A stretch of DNA of 64,000 bases, from positions 62,001 through 126,000 of the forward strand of contig NZ_JAEUAN010000016.1 of assembly GCF_019511445.1 (NCBI RefSeq), read 5' to 3'. Below are positions 35,471-43,933 of the stretch, in pieces; within the stretch, counting starts at the first letter, position 1, and each line of letters begins with the position of its first letter. Position numbers and translations under genes: made by a program. The DNA comes from Aliirhizobium wenxiniae. Its GTDB lineage: Bacteria > Pseudomonadota > Alphaproteobacteria > Rhizobiales > Rhizobiaceae. Below the pieces are notes generated by a model that saw only the letters and a program-made list of their open reading frames with translations, did no database searches and was not told where the DNA came from.

Positions 35471-35926
35471 ATGTCTGCCAATCGTCCCGTCGAAATCCGT
35501 CCTCTGGCGCCATCCGACCGCGAGGCGTGGCAGCCGTTGTTCGAGGCCTATATCCGCTTTTACGAGTCGGAACTGCCGAAAGAGCAATACGACATCACCT
35601 GGTCGCGGTTTCACGATCCTGATGAGCCCATGCATGTGCTCGGCGCTTTCGACGAGGGAAAGCTTGTCGGGATCGTACATGCGCTCTTCCACCGCTCGAC
35701 ATGGCTGCCGGATACGACCTGCTATCTGCAGGACCTTTATGTCGACGACAGCCAGCGCGGTCGCGGGGTGGGCGAAGCGCTGATCGAAAAGGTGGCGCTG
35801 CTTGCCCGAGACAAGAATGCCGGGCGTCTTTACTGGCTGACGCAGGAAAAGAACGATGCCGCACGGCGTCTGTATGACCGCGTCGCGGTTGCGCCGGGTT
35901 TCATCCAGTATCGCAAGCCGCTGTAG
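35471..35926 (+). CDS. GNAT-family N-acetyltransferase
   Basis: 151 aa with motif A LQDLYVDDSQRGRGVGEALI and motif B LYWLTQEKNDAARRLYDRV. The N terminus IRPLAPSDREAWQPLFEAY is typical. CCGGAGG lies 6 bp before the ATG at 35471. Substrate unknown. It is separated from icd by that gene's terminator. Confidence 0.92.
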   Translation: MSANRPVEIRPLAPSDREAWQPLFEAYIRFYESELPKEQYDITWSRFHDPDEPMHVLGAFDEGKLVGIVHALFHRSTWLPDTTCYLQDLYVDDSQRGRGVGEALIEKVALLARDKNAGRLYWLTQEKNDAARRLYDRVAVAPGFIQYRKPL

Positions 35927-36023
35927 CACGTCCCTGCTTCCAATCGTCTATCACACTGGTTTTCGGATCTTGATTGTGTCGCCGCGCGCTCCAAAACAAG
36001 GAGTGGCAACAGGAGGATAACGG

Positions 36024-36659
36024 ATGGCAGATGAAATCCTATTCTATACCAATCCAATGTCACGCGGTCGCATCGCTCGCTGGATGTTGGAGGAAGTGGG
36101 CGTTCCCTACCGGACAGAAATCCTGCAATTCGGCACAAGCATGAAGGACGAAGGCTACAAGTCAGTCAATCCAATGGGCAAGGTGCCGACAATCGTTCAC
36201 GGCAAGAAGACGGTGACGGAATGCGCCGCCATCTGTGCCTATCTCGCCGACGCCTTTCCCGAGAAGGGCCTGGCGCCCTCACCCGCAGACCGTGCCGATT
36301 ATTATCGGTGGATGTTCTTTGCCGCCGGGCCGCTAGAAGCAGCGGTAAGCAACAGGGCGCTCGGCTTTGAAGTCCCGGCCGGCCGCGAACGGATGATCGG
36401 TTACGGCAGTTTTGCCGACGTGATGGATGCGCTGGAATTTGCCCTTCGCAGCAATTCCTACATAGCCGGCGAAAAATTCAGCGCGGCGGATGTCTATGTC
36501 GGTTCGCAGATCGGTTGGGGGTTGCAATTCGGGTCTATCGAGAAACGCCCCGCCTTCGAGCAATATTTCGGACGCCTTGCCCTTCGCGACGCTTATCAGC
36601 GCGCTTGCGAAAAGGACGACAAGGCGGCAGGCGACATGCAGGCGGCGCAGAAGGCCTGA
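36024..36659 (+). CDS. glutathione S-transferase family protein
   Basis: 211 aa. The N-terminal thioredoxin-like domain has FYTNPMSRGRIARWMLEEVG (Ser/Arg in the glutathione site) and NPMGKVPTIVHGKKTVTECA (cis-Pro loop, Glu-Cys). The C-terminal helical domain has GEKFSAADVYVGSQIGWG. This is a YfcG/beta-like bacterial GST; substrate unknown. GGAGG precedes the start. Confidence 0.92.
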   Translation: MADEILFYTNPMSRGRIARWMLEEVGVPYRTEILQFGTSMKDEGYKSVNPMGKVPTIVHGKKTVTECAAICAYLADAFPEKGLAPSPADRADYYRWMFFAAGPLEAAVSNRALGFEVPAGRERMIGYGSFADVMDALEFALRSNSYIAGEKFSAADVYVGSQIGWGLQFGSIEKRPAFEQYFGRLALRDAYQRACEKDDKAAGDMQAAQKA

Positions 36660-36831
36660 TGCGAACAGCGGCCCGTACCTTCGGAAGGCAGGCCCTGCTT
36701 ACCCGTCCGTCGATCAAGGTTTTCAACGAGCAGCAAGACACAGCTGGTTCATTCAAGATCCGTTAATGTAGGAAAGCGCATGGTCCGGGCTCGAAGCACC
36801 GGAGATGACCGGTGTGCAGGGAAATACATCC

Positions 36832-37215
36832 ATGAAGAAGATCATTCTTTCCGCATTGTCGCTCGCCATCCTCACCAGCGCGGCAATGGCTCCTGCCGGA
36901 ACGGCCATGGCGCAATGGCGCGACGGGCCTCCACCACGCTGGGACCATCGCGGGCCGCCACCGCCTCGGTGGGATCGTGACCGCGATCGCGATCGTCATC
37001 ATCGCCGCCATCACGACAACACCGGCAAAGTCATTGCCGGCGGCCTTGCGGCCGGCATCGTCGGCGGCCTGATCGGCGGCGCTTTGGCCAATAGCGGTGG
37101 TCCGCGTTACGTCGAGCCACCACCACCGCCTCCGCGTTGCTGGTTCGAGGATCAGCAGGTTCGCAATGCCTATGATGGCGGCTGGCATATGGAATCGATC
37201 CGCGTCTGCCGCTGA
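36832..37215 (+). CDS. exported glycine-zipper, Arg/Pro-rich protein
   Basis: 127 aa with a signal peptide (MKKIILSALSLAILTSAAMA, cleaved near residue 35). A Pro/Arg/Asp/His-rich stretch (WDHRGPPPPRWDRDRDRDR) precedes a glycine-zipper helix VIAGGLAAGIVGGLIGGALA. The C-terminal part has two cysteines (RCWFEDQQ...VCR). Such proteins are probably envelope-associated in rhizobia, but have no defined role. The basic repeats suggest binding to acidic polymer. A perfect terminator follows. Confidence 0.8.
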   Translation: MKKIILSALSLAILTSAAMAPAGTAMAQWRDGPPPRWDHRGPPPPRWDRDRDRDRHHRRHHDNTGKVIAGGLAAGIVGGLIGGALANSGGPRYVEPPPPPPRCWFEDQQVRNAYDGGWHMESIRVCR

Positions 37216-37234
37216 GGCATACCGCAATTCCTTG

Positions 37235-37262
37235 AAAAGCCGCGCATTGCGCGGCTTTTTTC
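37235..37262 (+). terminator. terminator of the glycine-zipper gene
   Basis: AAAAGCCGCGC (37235-37245) pairs with GCGCGGCTTTT (37249-37259), ATT loop, then TT. The A-rich left arm may also end the convergent lipoprotein gene. Confidence 0.9.
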
Positions 37263-37282
37263 GTCCGGTGCAAGCGGCAAGG

Positions 37283-37768
37283 CTAGTTCGCCTTCTTCGT
37301 GCGGGCATAGATCAGGCAGTTGTCGATCATGCTGACACAGAGACCGTTGAGATCGGTTGACGTATTGTTGTCGCCGGCGAACTCCACCTGCTTTAACCTG
37401 TTCTCGGCAAACCGGAATTGCGTGCTGCAATTGCCACCCGATGAACCGCTTGTCGATGTATTGACCGCGGGTATCGCGCCGAAAAGGGTGAAGGACGGAT
37501 TGACGACGTTCCAGCTTCCCCGCGGCATGTCGCGCCGATAGGCCCAGATCGAACCACCATCGGCGGTGGCACTGCTGGCGCTCGGAAATCCGGCACACAT
37601 GCGCACATCATCTTCGTCGAGACCTACCAGTTCCTTGCGCGCAGCCGTTACGGTGGAGTTTTCTCCCACGACCCGCGACGTATCCGGCGGGATCGTGCAG
37701 GATGAAAGAATGACGCTCAAAATCGACAACCGGGCCAAGGCCCGAAAATGCAGGGTCTGAAAATCCAT
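37283..37768 (-). CDS. putative lipoprotein
   Basis: 161 aa with a lipoprotein signal ending ILSSC (Cys24). The mature part has GLDEDDVRMCAGFPSASS and cysteines later (GNCSTQF, NGLCVSM, NCLIYAR). The pattern of an AR..L.GL...D...C.G.P opening is seen in SmpA/BamE-like and related small lipoproteins; no firm assignment. It is convergent with the glycine-zipper gene and shares its hairpin region. Confidence 0.7.
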   Translation of the reverse strand: MDFQTLHFRALARLSILSVILSSCTIPPDTSRVVGENSTVTAARKELVGLDEDDVRMCAGFPSASSATADGGSIWAYRRDMPRGSWNVVNPSFTLFGAIPAVNTSTSGSSGGNCSTQFRFAENRLKQVEFAGDNNTSTDLNGLCVSMIDNCLIYARTKKAN

Positions 37769-37942
37769 ATTTCGACATCGCCTTGTTCCTTGCCAAAGCC
37801 TCCTGAAGCCAAGCTAGAGAGCATGGGAGAGGGATCAAGGCGAAAGAGGGAACTATAATCCGAACTTCGAGGATTGGCGTTCAGGACAGGCTGCGTAATT
37901 ATGACTTGAAAAGAATGCGCAGGCGCCTGGAGGACAACGCCT

Positions 37943-38701
37943 ATGCCCAGCGAATTACCGATAGCGCTTGTCGTTTTTGCACTTCTGAGCGGTGCCTCCT
38001 ACACCTGCGTGCATTTTTATCCGAGACTCAGGGCATCTCATCGAGACGATGAAACGAATGCCGTGGTCAGGCTTGTCGCCAACATCTTCGTGGTGATGAC
38101 ATCGCTCGTTTTCGGCCTGATGATCAATTCATCGAAGAACACGTTCGAAACACTCGACAGCAATGTCCATGTCTACGCCACACAACTCATTCTCTTCGAT
38201 CGCTCACTCGAGTTCTATGGGGATGAGACCGTCGGCGTGCGCAGTTCTCTCGTCACCTATGTCGAACATGCAATCGCAGATCCCAGTCGAGCCGATGATG
38301 CCTTGCAACACCGTCGCAACGATGCTGAGCAACGCCTGACACAGGTTGGCAATGATCTGAACGCCCTGCAGGCCGCCGAGCCTGCGCAAGCAAGGCTGCT
38401 GGAGGATCTCAGGCAACAATATCGCAGCATCGTGGAGAAGCGCTGGATGATCGTTGAGCAGCAGGCCGGTGTCATACCTGCGCCTGTCATCGGCATGCTG
38501 GTCGCCTGGCTGACACTGATCTTTGCCAGTTTCGGTTACCGGGCGCCGAAAAACGCGGTGGTGCTGATCATGTTCAACGCGTCATCACTACTGATCGCCA
38601 TATCGATCTATCTGGTTCTCGACATGGATTCGCCGTTCACCGGGCTGATACAGATCTCGGACGCTCCGTTGCACCGCGCGCTGGCTGAAATGACCAACTG
38701 A
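37943..38701 (+). CDS. DUF4239 membrane protein (bestrophin-like domain)
   Basis: 252 aa with two hydrophobic helices at the N terminus (IALVVFALLSGASYTCVHF, IFVVMTSLVFGLMINS), a cytoplasmic coiled helix (residues ~90-175), and two C-terminal helices (IGMLVAWLTLIFASFGY, LLIAISIYLVLDMDSPF). The terminal motif LDMDSPFTGLIQIS is characteristic of DUF4239. The function of the family is unknown; an ion-channel relation is only suggested by fold predictions. It converges on the ABC-F gene, 9 bp apart. Confidence 0.85.
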   Translation: MPSELPIALVVFALLSGASYTCVHFYPRLRASHRDDETNAVVRLVANIFVVMTSLVFGLMINSSKNTFETLDSNVHVYATQLILFDRSLEFYGDETVGVRSSLVTYVEHAIADPSRADDALQHRRNDAEQRLTQVGNDLNALQAAEPAQARLLEDLRQQYRSIVEKRWMIVEQQAGVIPAPVIGMLVAWLTLIFASFGYRAPKNAVVLIMFNASSLLIAISIYLVLDMDSPFTGLIQISDAPLHRALAEMTN

Positions 38702-38710
38702 TTGGCCAGT

Positions 38711-40333
38711 TCAAGCGACCAAACCAGGAGCCTCATAACCAGTGCGTTCGACATATTCGCGATATCCACCGTCATAACGATGGATGCCATCGGCAGAAAC
38801 TTCCAGCACGCGGTTGGAGAGTTCGGACAGGAAATGGCGGTCGTGGCTGACGAAAAGCATCGTGCCTTCATATTCCGAAAGCGCCTTGATCAGCATTTCC
38901 TTGGTATCGAGATCGAGGTGGTTGGTCGGCTCGTCAAGAACGAGGAAATTCGGTGGATCGAACAGCATGGCCGCCATGACCAGCCGCGCCTTTTCTCCAC
39001 CCGAAAGAACTCGGCATTTCTTCTCGACATCATCGCCGGAGAAACCGAAGCAGCCGGCGAGCGTGCGCAATGCGCCCTGCCCGGCCCTTGGGAATTCCGA
39101 TTCGAGCCATTCGAACACGGTCTGCTCGCCATCAAGCACGTCCATGGCATGCTGGGCGAAATAGCCCATCTTGACGCTGGCGCCGATCGCGACCGATCCC
39201 TGATCGGGTTCGGCCGAACCGGCGATCAGCTTCAGGAGCGTCGACTTGCCGGCGCCATTGATGCCCATGATGCACCAGCGTTCCTTGCGGCGGATGGAGA
39301 AATCCAGTCCGTCGTAGATCGTCTTGGTGCCGTAAGCCTTGTGGATGCCCTTGAGGTTGGCCACATCCTCACCCGAGCGCGGTGGCGCCTGGAACTCGAA
39401 GGCGACCGACTGGCGGCGCTTCGGCGGCTCGACGCGCTCGATCTTGTCGAGCTTCTTCACACGGCTCTGAACCTGGGCGGCATGCGACGCGCGCGCCTTG
39501 AAGCGCTCGATGAACTTGATTTCCTTGGCGAGCATCGCCTGCTGACGCTCGAACTGGGCCTGTTGCTGCTTTTCGTTCTGGGCCCGCTGTCCTTCATAGA
39601 AGCCGTAATCGCCGGCATAGGTATTGAGCGAGCCGGCATCGATCTCGATGATCTTGTTGACGATGCGGTTCATGAACTCGCGGTCGTGCGAGGTCATCAG
39701 CAGCGCGCCGTCGTAGCCTTTCAGGAACTGCTCCAGCCAGATCAGGCTTTCGAGATCGAGATGGTTGGACGGTTCGTCGAGCAGCATCACGTCCGGCCGC
39801 ATCAGAAGAATACGGGCAAGAGCGACGCGCATCTTCCAGCCGCCCGAAAGCTTGCCGACATCGCCGTCCATCATCTCCTGGCTGAAGGATAGACCGGCGA
39901 GCACCTCGCGGGCCCGGCTTTCGAGCCCATAGCCGTCGAGTTCCTCGTAACGCGCCTGGACCTCACCGTAACGCTCTATGATCGCGTCCATCTCGTCCAT
40001 GCGATCGGGATCGACCATAGCGGCTTCAAGTTCGCGCAGTTCGGCTGCGACCGTGCTGACCGGCCCTGCACCATCCATGACTTCGGTCACGGCGCTAACG
40101 CCCGACATCTCACCGACATCCTGGTTGAAATAGCCGATGGTGACGTGCTTTTCGACTGAGACCTGGCCCTCGTCGGGCACTTCGCTGCCGGTGATCATGC
40201 GAAACAGCGTTGTCTTGCCGGCGCCGTTGGGACCGACAAGGCCGATCTTCTCGCCGCGATTGAGCGCAGCCGAAGCCTCGATGTAGAGAATGCGATTGCT
40301 GTTCGACTTGCTGATATTTTCGATACGGATCAT
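38711..40333 (-). CDS. ABC-F family ATPase
   Basis: 540 aa soluble protein with two nucleotide-binding domains and no membrane segment. Domain 1: Walker A GLVGPNGAGKTTLF, signature LSGGWKMRVALARIL, Walker B LLDEPSNHLDL. Domain 2: GINGAGKSTLLK, LSGGEKARLVMAAML, LVLDEPTNHLD. Between them is the P-site tRNA-interaction linker (residues ~240-310, basic, Gln/Arg-rich helix). ABC-F proteins act on ribosomes in translation factor or antibiotic-protection roles; this looks like the YbiT/YheS-type housekeeping group. Flanking genes give no further clue. Confidence 0.92.
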   Translation of the reverse strand: MIRIENISKSNSNRILYIEASAALNRGEKIGLVGPNGAGKTTLFRMITGSEVPDEGQVSVEKHVTIGYFNQDVGEMSGVSAVTEVMDGAGPVSTVAAELRELEAAMVDPDRMDEMDAIIERYGEVQARYEELDGYGLESRAREVLAGLSFSQEMMDGDVGKLSGGWKMRVALARILLMRPDVMLLDEPSNHLDLESLIWLEQFLKGYDGALLMTSHDREFMNRIVNKIIEIDAGSLNTYAGDYGFYEGQRAQNEKQQQAQFERQQAMLAKEIKFIERFKARASHAAQVQSRVKKLDKIERVEPPKRRQSVAFEFQAPPRSGEDVANLKGIHKAYGTKTIYDGLDFSIRRKERWCIMGINGAGKSTLLKLIAGSAEPDQGSVAIGASVKMGYFAQHAMDVLDGEQTVFEWLESEFPRAGQGALRTLAGCFGFSGDDVEKKCRVLSGGEKARLVMAAMLFDPPNFLVLDEPTNHLDLDTKEMLIKALSEYEGTMLFVSHDRHFLSELSNRVLEVSADGIHRYDGGYREYVERTGYEAPGLVA

Positions 40334-40417
40334 GGCTGCCGGTGTTCCTGGAAGAATTCGGCCTGCCTTATGTCACGAGATGGTGTGAATGTCGCGGGGT
40401 TTTGGCGAAAAACCGAC

Positions 40418-40543
40418 CTACTCACCCGGATGCCGGTTCGGCCGTGTCTTCTTTTCCACGTAACGGGAATAGCACGCGACCGCAAGGCCGAGGGCACCTA
40501 TGAGCAGAGGTAGAATATACCAGAAGAAAAATGCAGAAGACAT
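40418..40543 (-). CDS. 41-residue membrane micro-protein
   Basis: A 41 aa frame starting MSSAFFFWYILPLLIGALGL with one hydrophobic helix and a basic tail (RYVEKKTRPNRHPGE). Its ATG overlaps the stop of the upstream 71-residue gene by one base (TGATG), which is the main evidence for it. GGAGGC ahead of the overlap may serve as its ribosome site. Function unknown. Confidence 0.5.
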   Translation of the reverse strand: MSSAFFFWYILPLLIGALGLAVACYSRYVEKKTRPNRHPGE

Positions 40544-40758
40544 CACGACCGCAAGCCTCCCAGAATGATACGACCACCTAAATGTAATACGAGCGCACCA
40601 AAAATCCAAGCAGACACAGCTATGGCGACATCCAAGCCGAACTGTGGAGATATCGGCGAGGTCAGCTGCGCAATCGCTCCAACGGCCAGACACGCAGTCG
40701 ATGCCCGATCCAGCGCTGCTGCAAGATATTTCGTCCGTTCATTATGCACCAACTCCAT
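40543..40758 (-). CDS. 71-residue two-helix membrane protein
   Basis: 71 aa: a charged start (MELVHNERTKYLAAALDRAS), then two hydrophobic spans (TACLAVGAIAQLTSPIS, LDVAIAVSAWIFGALVLHLGG). The ATG at 40758 has AGGGGG 6 bp upstream, which decides it over the GTG/ATG codons further up. It overlaps the next micro-gene. No known function, but the helical hairpin resembles small membrane proteins found alongside toxin or stress genes. Confidence 0.65.
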   Translation of the reverse strand: MELVHNERTKYLAAALDRASTACLAVGAIAQLTSPISPQFGLDVAIAVSAWIFGALVLHLGGRIILGGLRS

Positions 40759-40837
40759 AACCAGCCCCCTGACCATGTAATATAAAGTCACATTAATCTG
40801 GGCGGCCGAGCCGTTTCAAGCTGACACGTAACACCAA

Positions 40838-40863
40838 AGGCCGAGTCGTTTCCGACCCGGCCT
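40838..40863 (-). terminator. terminator of tig
   Basis: An 11 bp stem (AGGCCG(G)GTCG with CGACTCGGCCT, one wobble) with a GAAA loop on the minus strand, 26 bp past the tig stop. The T tail is short. Confidence 0.65.
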
Positions 40864-40888
40864 CTCGCAATTCGCTTATCCGAAGATA

Positions 40889-42361
40889 TTATTCGGCGCT
40901 GTCTTCAGCGGCCTTCTTCTTCGGAGCAGCCTTCTTCTTTGGAGCGGCTTCTTCGCCTTCCTCAGCTTCGGCCTTGGCCTTCTTCGGTGCAGCCTTCTTC
41001 TTGGCCGGCTTTTCTTCGCCTTCGGCTTCGTCGTCAGCCATCAGCTCTTCCTTGGTGACGGTCTTGTCGGTGACCTTCACTTCGGTAAGCAGCTTGTCGA
41101 TGACCTTCTCTTCGAAGATCGGGGCGCGCAGCGAGTTGGAAGCGCCAGGCGTGTTGCGGAAGAAATCGAGGATTTCCTTCTGCTGGCCCGGGAACTGCTG
41201 CAGCTGTGCGTAAAGCGCGCGCTGCATTTCCTCTTCGGTGACTTCAACGCCAGCCTTCTCACCGATTTCGGAGAGAACGAGGCCCAGACGAACGCGACGC
41301 TCGGCAAGCTTGCGGTACTCGGCGCGCGCTTCTTCCTCGGTCGTGTCTTCGTCTTCGAAGGTCTTGCCCGACTGGGCGAGATCGGTGTTGATCTGGCGCC
41401 AGATGTTGTCGAACTCGGCGTCAACGAGACCCTGCGGGGTGTCGAACTGGTACATTTCATCGAGCTGGTCGAGGATCTGACGCTTGACCTTCTGACGGGT
41501 CAGGTTGCCGTACTGGCTTTCGATCTGGCCGCGAACGATTTCCTTCAGGCGATCGACCGATTCGATGCCCAGCTTGGAAGCGAGTTCCTCGTTGATTTCA
41601 ACTTCGCCCGGAGCAGCAACGTCCTTGACGGTGATGTCGAAGGTGGCTTCCTTGCCTGCGAGGTTTGCAGCCGGATACTGTTCCGGGAAGGTGACCGTGA
41701 TGACCTTTTCGTCGCCGGCCTTGACGCCAACGAGCTGGTCTTCGAAGCCCGGAATGAACTGGCCGGAACCAAGAACCAGTTCGGCATCTTCGGCAGCGCC
41801 GCCATCGAAGGCTACGCCGTCGACCTTGCCGAGGTAGTTCATGGTGACGCGGTCGCCATTGGCGGCCTTGCCCTTCTTGGTTTCGAAGGTACGAGCGCTT
41901 TCAGCGATCTTGACGATCTGCTCTTTGACTTCCTCTTCGGCGATTTCGACGACTTCACGGGTCACCGTGATCTTGTCGGTCGACTTCAGCTCGATCGGCG
42001 GAATGACTTCGTAGGTGAGCGTGAACTCGAGATCTGCCTGCGCAGACAGGATCTTTTCTGCTTCATCCTGATCTTCGGTCATCGAGATCGACGGCTGGGT
42101 GGCCGACTTCTCGCCGCGCTCGGAGAGAATCGCCGAAGGACGGTCACGGATGATCTCGTTGACGAGATCGGCCATGATCGACTTGCCGTAGGTCTTCTTC
42201 AAGTGCGCGAGCGGCACCTTGCCCGGACGGAAGCCGTTGATGCGGACCTTATCCTTCGCGTCGGCGAGGCGCACGTTCAGCTGTGCTTCCATCTCCTGCT
42301 TCGGGATGACAACTTTAATTTCGCGCTTCAGCCCTTCAGCGAGCGTTTCGGTAACCTGCAT
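40889..42361 (-). CDS. tig: trigger factor (ribosome-bound chaperone/PPIase)
   Basis: 490 aa. The N-terminal ribosome-binding domain contains the signature GFRPGKVPLAHLKK. A central FKBP PPIase domain follows (NGDRVTMNYLGKVDGVAFDGG, LVLGSGQFIPGFEDQLVG), then a helical C-terminal substrate arm. A ~45 residue Lys/Ala/Glu-rich tail (KKKAAPKK repeats) goes beyond the E. coli length of 432. AAGG precedes the ATG at 42361. The tRNA-Leu gene lies upstream on the same strand. Confidence 0.97.
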   Translation of the reverse strand: MQVTETLAEGLKREIKVVIPKQEMEAQLNVRLADAKDKVRINGFRPGKVPLAHLKKTYGKSIMADLVNEIIRDRPSAILSERGEKSATQPSISMTEDQDEAEKILSAQADLEFTLTYEVIPPIELKSTDKITVTREVVEIAEEEVKEQIVKIAESARTFETKKGKAANGDRVTMNYLGKVDGVAFDGGAAEDAELVLGSGQFIPGFEDQLVGVKAGDEKVITVTFPEQYPAANLAGKEATFDITVKDVAAPGEVEINEELASKLGIESVDRLKEIVRGQIESQYGNLTRQKVKRQILDQLDEMYQFDTPQGLVDAEFDNIWRQINTDLAQSGKTFEDEDTTEEEARAEYRKLAERRVRLGLVLSEIGEKAGVEVTEEEMQRALYAQLQQFPGQQKEILDFFRNTPGASNSLRAPIFEEKVIDKLLTEVKVTDKTVTKEELMADDEAEGEEKPAKKKAAPKKAKAEAEEGEEAAPKKKAAPKKKAAEDSAE

Positions 42362-42520
42362 TTTCAAACCTTCATATCGTGGCGGCGGTGCCAAACTATC
42401 CGGCATCTCCAGCCGTTCAACAGTCAGCACATCGCCGGAACTTCAAAGAGACCAGACGCGGCATTAAAGGCGCCGGTCGTTCGCCCATTCTTTGGCTCAA
42501 GACCACACCTTGGCGGTGCT

Positions 42521-42605
<85 letters not shown>

Positions 42606-42904
42606 GCCCCAAACCGCGTCGAAATACCTCGTCGCCGGAGGCCTTCCAGAGCGCGCGTCTCTATATCATCCGTTTTCCAGCACGCAAAGGAAAAATGACA
42701 GTCACCAAAGAAGACTGCCCACCGGCAGATCAACGAGCCATTTCTCTCTTTATATGCATCGAACACTCGAGGCTCGAAGAGCACCTTCAGGTGTCAAACA
42801 CAGCCATGCAAATGAAGCATGCCATCCATTCAAGGTTTGCAGTGCACAAATTCCCTGACTTTCTGTAGGTTCAAGTCAACGAACAAAGCGGACTTTCCGC
42901 AAGA
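42606..42904. other. gene-free intergenic stretch upstream of the sRNA
   Basis: About 300 bp with no convincing coding frame, tRNA or clear hairpin. Reading frames that cross it lack a ribosome site. It should contain the promoter of the sRNA and that of tRNA-Leu; I cannot place either with confidence. Confidence 0.5.
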
Positions 42905-43026
42905 TATTCGGGTCGCGCACTCCTCCTCCCAAGCGAGACCCGTACAGACCGACGAAACTCCTCCTCCCATTCGTCGGTCATTCATATGACGCCCACCGGA
43001 CCTCCTCCCCCGGTGGGCGTTGTTCG
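42905..43026 (+). ncRNA. candidate alpha-r14/cuckoo-type sRNA with three CTCCTCCC loops
   Basis: Three consecutive stem-loops on the plus strand each expose a C/T-rich anti-Shine-Dalgarno loop. Hairpin 1: GGTCGCGC (42911-42918) with GCGAGACC (42933-42940), loop containing CTCCTCCTCCC, one mismatch. Hairpin 2: GACCGACGAA (42947-42956) with TTCGTCGGTC (42970-42979), perfect, loop ACTCCTCCTCCCA. Hairpin 3: ACGCCCACCG (42989-42998) with CGGTGGGCGT (43011-43020), perfect, loop GACCTCCTCCCC, then TTGTTCGTTT, so it can act as terminator. I know this architecture from alpha-r14/cuckoo RNAs of rhizobia and CcsR RNAs of Rhodobacter, also linked to DUF1127 genes. Ends are approximate. Confidence 0.8.
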
Positions 43027-43203
43027 TTTCCAGCTTCATCTCGACAACTTGCCCAATACGGCGACACGCGCCGACATCTTGAAATGCACTGGACGCATAG
43101 GTGACATACGAAACGGGCGCTGTTTTTTGTGCAGATCAGGATTTAAAACGATTAGCAGATGAAGAGGGCGGAGATGACGCCCACAGGGCAAAGGACCCCC
43201 ACA

Positions 43204-43350
43204 ATGAGCATCGCAAAGAAATTCAGCGACTGGCGCAAGTACCGCGAAACCGTTTCGGAACTCGGCCGCATGACCGACCGTGAACTTGGTGACCTCGGCA
43301 TCGGCCGCGCCGACATCCGTCGCGTAGCCCGGACCGCCGTCGGCTTCTAA
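43204..43350 (+). CDS. minimal DUF1127 protein
   Basis: 48 aa: MSIAKKFSDWRKYRETVSEL then GRMTDRELGDLGIGRADIRR. This is the compact DUF1127 form with W-R-x-Y-R and the LxDLGIxRxxI core. AAAGGA precedes the ATG at 43204. It lies 177 bp downstream of the sRNA on the same strand, as in Rhodobacter, where a DUF1127 protein (CcaF1) is encoded with CcsR RNAs. A role in RNA binding is inferred from that relative. A terminator follows. Confidence 0.85.
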   Translation: MSIAKKFSDWRKYRETVSELGRMTDRELGDLGIGRADIRRVARTAVGF

Positions 43351-43377
43351 TAAAATCTCGACTCTCCAGTCGATTGA

Positions 43378-43404
43378 AGGCGCCTCCCTCGGGAGGCGCT
43401 TTTC
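43378..43404 (+). terminator. terminator of the first DUF1127 gene
   Basis: GCGCCTCCC (43380-43388) and GGGAGGCGC (43391-43399) form a perfect 9 bp stem, loop TC, then TTTT. Confidence 0.85.
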
Positions 43405-43604
43405 GTTTGTGCTCTATTCTTATCCTCAACGCCGCTTCTCAGCTCATTTTTCGCGCATTGCCCAGATAAGCGACAATTCACCGCACAAATGCATGGCAGT
43501 TGCACATAATTTGCACTGCACATCTTTATTATTCGGGCGTATAAGAAGCACATCGCCGGAGCCGATAACGAGCGCCGGGAAAAAGACGACTTGAGGAAAC
43601 CACC

Positions 43605-43748
43605 ATGAACCCGATCCGCATCGCCAAGAACTGGATCAGCTACCGCCGCACGATGAACGAGCTCGGCAATCTGTCGAACCAGGCTCTTTCCGACATCGGT
43701 CTGACCCGTTACGACATCCGTAACGTTGCTTCTCGTTCCTTCCGTTAA
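43605..43748 (+). CDS. minimal DUF1127 protein, second copy
   Basis: 47 aa: MNPIRIAKNWISYRRTMNEL then GNLSNQALSDIGLTRYDIRN. Similar to the upstream copy (W-x-x-YR, LSDIGLTR), but clearly diverged, so it is an older duplicate or independent family member. TTGAGGAAACCACC precedes the ATG. TATAAG at 43540-43545 may be its -10 box. A strong terminator follows. Confidence 0.85.
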   Translation: MNPIRIAKNWISYRRTMNELGNLSNQALSDIGLTRYDIRNVASRSFR

Positions 43749-43814
43749 TCCCAACGGATCGCGGTCTTCCAACCGCTGAATGAGAAAGCCTAGCGGCCGA
43801 AATGCCCAAGGATG

Positions 43815-43846
43815 ATCAAAGGCACCTTCTCAGGTGCCTTTTTGAT
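43815..43846 (+). terminator. terminator of the second DUF1127 gene
   Basis: ATCAAAGGCACCT and AGGTGCCTTTTTGAT form a long stem with loop TCTC and a T-run within the right arm; A-rich on the left, so it could work in both directions. Confidence 0.85.
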
Positions 43847-43933
43847 TCTGATATTTATCGAACTTCAAATTGAATTCGATTGAGCCGCCTTTTTGATTCC
43901 TGTCGAAGCCGCGTCGTGATAATGACGCGCCCC

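Noticed and set aside
34125..35513. 462-codon minus-strand frame antisense to icd
   Set aside because: Covers the conserved icd gene, whose motifs are all in the plus-strand frame; the antisense translation has no recognisable domain.
42830..43039. 69-codon minus-strand frame over the sRNA
   Set aside because: Antisense to the structured sRNA; the Gly/Arg runs come from the repeated GGGAGGAG complement of the loops.
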